Assembly (NCBI GenBank): GCA_001778275.1
Contig: MFGM01000053.1
Coordinates: forward strand, 2,242-9,177
Length of the DNA stretch: 6,936 bases
From: Candidatus Falkowbacteria bacterium RIFOXYC2_FULL_48_21
Lineage (GTDB): Bacteria > Patescibacteriota > Patescibacteriia > UBA11705 > JABHMO01
Reading direction: 5' to 3'
The position numbers and the translations under genes were made by a program. Positions 5,174-6,936 of the stretch are shown here, one piece after another. The notes under the pieces are model-generated. The model made no database searches, had not been told where the DNA came from, and saw nothing but the letters and a program-made list of their open reading frames with translations. Numbering within the stretch: the stretch's first letter is position 1; each line of letters starts with the position of its first letter.

Positions 5174-6936
5174 ATGTTTTTGATTATCATGGCGGTGATT
5201 TTCGTTCTGGTGGGGATTTTTGTCCCCATGATCATTCCCAAGACGACCAAGGAGTACGATCGGAGGACCAATCAAACAGTGGAGTATAGTTTGCGCTGGG
5301 TTCGGTTTCTCGTGCGCGGTGTGGCGTTGGTTCTGGCAACTTTTTTCCTGTTTCTCACGAGCTACGTCACGGTAGATCAGGATCAGGTAGGACACCTGAA
5401 GAGGATTTACCTGGCCAGCGACATGCCGGCTGGACAGATTGTGGCGTTGCCTGGGCAAAAGGGACCGCAGGCTGAAATTCTCGGACCCGGATTCCACTTC
5501 ATTCCGCTGGTGCGGGTGCTGAACGACTTTGAGGAGTATCCGATCATCACGGTTCCGGAAGGTAAGTATGGTTTTATTGTGGCTCGGGATGGCAAGCCAC
5601 TCGACGCCTACATGGCGTCGGAATGGCCGACCGGAGAGATTGAGAAGTATCTGGATGCTTCTTATTTCCTCGGATTTGGCGATGATTCGCCGCGGGGCTT
5701 CAAGGGGCCACAGCTGACGGTACTGACTCCGGGTCAGTATCGGCTCAATCATTACCTTTTTGAGGTGAACGTGGAGGGCGAGGCTCTCGACATTCCGGCC
5801 GGATTTGTCGGCGTGGTGAAGAGCAACGTTGGTGAAATATACGTCGGCGAGCCGATCGTGCCGGAGTCGATTGTCAAGTCGTTTATGGATGCGTACAAGT
5901 TCGAAGCGGCCGCAGCATCCCAGACGGCAATTGACAAGATCAAGGCGCATGGCGCTGATGTGCCGTCACCTATTTCCGAGGGAGAGGCCAAGCAGGTGGC
6001 ACTTGGCGCGCTGTCCGTACCGATCGTTCCACGTGGCTACAAGGGCGTGTGGTTGGAGGTGCTGAATCCTGACCGCTACTACTTGAATACAAAGGCGTAT
6101 CAGGTGGACCTATTCGATACGCGCATCCAGACGTGGGAGTACAAAGGCGGATTCAAGCATCGTTGGATTGATCTCGAAATCGATAACGAGGGCAAGCTGG
6201 TTCAAAAACAGAGGGAACAAGATATTCCCGTTATTGATGGCGCAGCCGACTCTGCGACTGTCCTGAAGATTGAGGGCTGGGAAGTGTATCTCGAGTCGCG
6301 AATTTTGGTGCAGGTAACGCCGGAGAACGCACCATTCGTCAAGGCAACGGTGGGCAATATTGACGCGGTAGAGAACAAGATCATCACTCCGACCTATAAG
6401 TCGGTATCGCGAAATGTTCTCGGCAACCAGGGACGTCAGGTGCTCGACATTCTGTATCATCGCGATGTGCTTGAAGACGCGGTGGAGTCGGCAATCATTC
6501 CTGAAGGGTTGAAGGCCGGCCTCATCATTCGAGAAGTGCGATTTGGCGATCCGGCCGTGCCGCCGGAACTGTTGATTCCGGGTAAGCGTATGCAGCTCGC
6601 TACGCAGCTCAAGCAGACATATGTGGAAGAACAGGCAGCGCAGAAGGAAAGAATTAATGTGGAAAAGGTGCGCGCGCAGGCTGACAAGCAGGGAGAGCTG
6701 ATGGGCGCGGAAATCGCCAAGCAGGCCGCGGAGCAGACGCGTGAACAGCAGAGGCTGCTCGGCGAAGGCGAAAAGCTGCGGTTGCAGGCCGTGGCTGAAG
6801 GTCAGAGATCACAGCAGGAAGTGTTCGGCCAGGACAAAACGTTTGAACTGGCCATGATGCAGATGATTCTCGATGCCGCGGTGAAGAATCCGAACATCGT
6901 GAAGGTGCCGAACGTGCTGGTCAGTGGAAATGGTAG
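5174..6936 (+). CDS. SPFH/Band 7 (prohibitin-flotillin superfamily) membrane protein, 3' end missing
   Basis: ATG 5174 follows GGAGG (5162-5166) at normal distance; 587 residues are visible and the frame is still open at the right edge. Two hydrophobic helices at about 1-21 and 46-64 anchor it in the membrane. A long beta-rich region (about 65-325) follows, with three related modules ending ILGPGFHFIPLVRV (102-115), LTPGQYRLNHYLFEV (184-198) and LNPDRYYLNTKAYQV (297-311). The SPFH domain covers about 366-465 (WEVYLESRILVQVTPENAPF onward). A charged Ala/Glu/Gln-rich coiled coil (about 475-555) and a short tail (NPNIVKVPNVLVSG) typical of flotillin-like proteins complete the visible part. Proteins of this superfamily form large membrane rings or cages that organise membrane regions and modulate proteases; that role here is inferred. 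It has its own promoter, between the upstream terminator and the edge. The subfamily is not certain. Confidence 0.9.
   Translation, partial: MFLIIMAVIFVLVGIFVPMIIPKTTKEYDRRTNQTVEYSLRWVRFLVRGVALVLATFFLFLTSYVTVDQDQVGHLKRIYLASDMPAGQIVALPGQKGPQAEILGPGFHFIPLVRVLNDFEEYPIITVPEGKYGFIVARDGKPLDAYMASEWPTGEIEKYLDASYFLGFGDDSPRGFKGPQLTVLTPGQYRLNHYLFEVNVEGEALDIPAGFVGVVKSNVGEIYVGEPIVPESIVKSFMDAYKFEAAAASQTAIDKIKAHGADVPSPISEGEAKQVALGALSVPIVPRGYKGVWLEVLNPDRYYLNTKAYQVDLFDTRIQTWEYKGGFKHRWIDLEIDNEGKLVQKQREQDIPVIDGAADSATVLKIEGWEVYLESRILVQVTPENAPFVKATVGNIDAVENKIITPTYKSVSRNVLGNQGRQVLDILYHRDVLEDAVESAIIPEGLKAGLIIREVRFGDPAVPPELLIPGKRMQLATQLKQTYVEEQAAQKERINVEKVRAQADKQGELMGAEIAKQAAEQTREQQRLLGEGEKLRLQAVAEGQRSQQEVFGQDKTFELAMMQMILDAAVKNPNIVKVPNVLVSGNG

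Noticed and set aside
5150..5950. A 266-residue minus-strand open frame opposite the SPFH gene
   Set aside because: It is the antisense shadow of a well-supported SPFH coding region, is rich in Arg, His and Leu, and has no recognisable domain.

Overview
The window comes from an uncultivated-looking bacterium that uses the standard genetic code. Genes end in TGA, TAA and TAG, no in-frame TGA or TAG is needed to read any intact gene, and Shine-Dalgarno sites (GGAGG, GAGGTGAT) and sigma70-type promoters are clear. Base composition is roughly balanced inside genes and AT-rich between them. A Candidate Phyla Radiation (Patescibacteria-like) host is possible, but this is a guess from general style; nothing in the window fixes the taxon.

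Layout, left to right: (1) the 3' part of an unrecognised, probably membrane-anchored protein on the + strand (to 614), closed by a strong hairpin terminator that it shares with the convergent neighbour. (2) An unrecognised 493-residue soluble protein on the - strand (659-2140), driven by a perfect consensus promoter (TTGACA-17-TATAAT), with two sets of internal sequence repeats. (3) A + strand trhP/yegQ-like U32 family gene (2359-3687), the one confident enzyme here. Its start, three internal loops and stop codon all coincide with short repeats: heptamer runs, a 24-bp palindrome and a 23-bp inverted repeat. (4) A structured leader of about 170 bases, then a zinc-ribbon gene at 3860 that appears to have been broken, its 3' half continuing in another frame to 4662. 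(5) A 110-residue unrecognised protein (4688-5020) with a good ribosome binding site, ending in a textbook terminator. (6) A promoter and the start of a large SPFH/Band 7 family membrane protein (5174 onward) that runs off the right edge, with three related beta modules before its SPFH domain.

The genes do not form one pathway. Transcription units look separate: convergent terminators at 619-654, divergent promoters in 2141-2358, an independent promoter for 3860-5020, a terminator at 5028-5054, and an independent promoter for the SPFH gene. Two of these promoters carry the same 15-bp inverted repeat (ACAAAA-N3-TTTTGT), which could mean shared control. The strongest unusual signal is the invasion of the trhP-like gene by several families of short repeats without loss of the reading frame.
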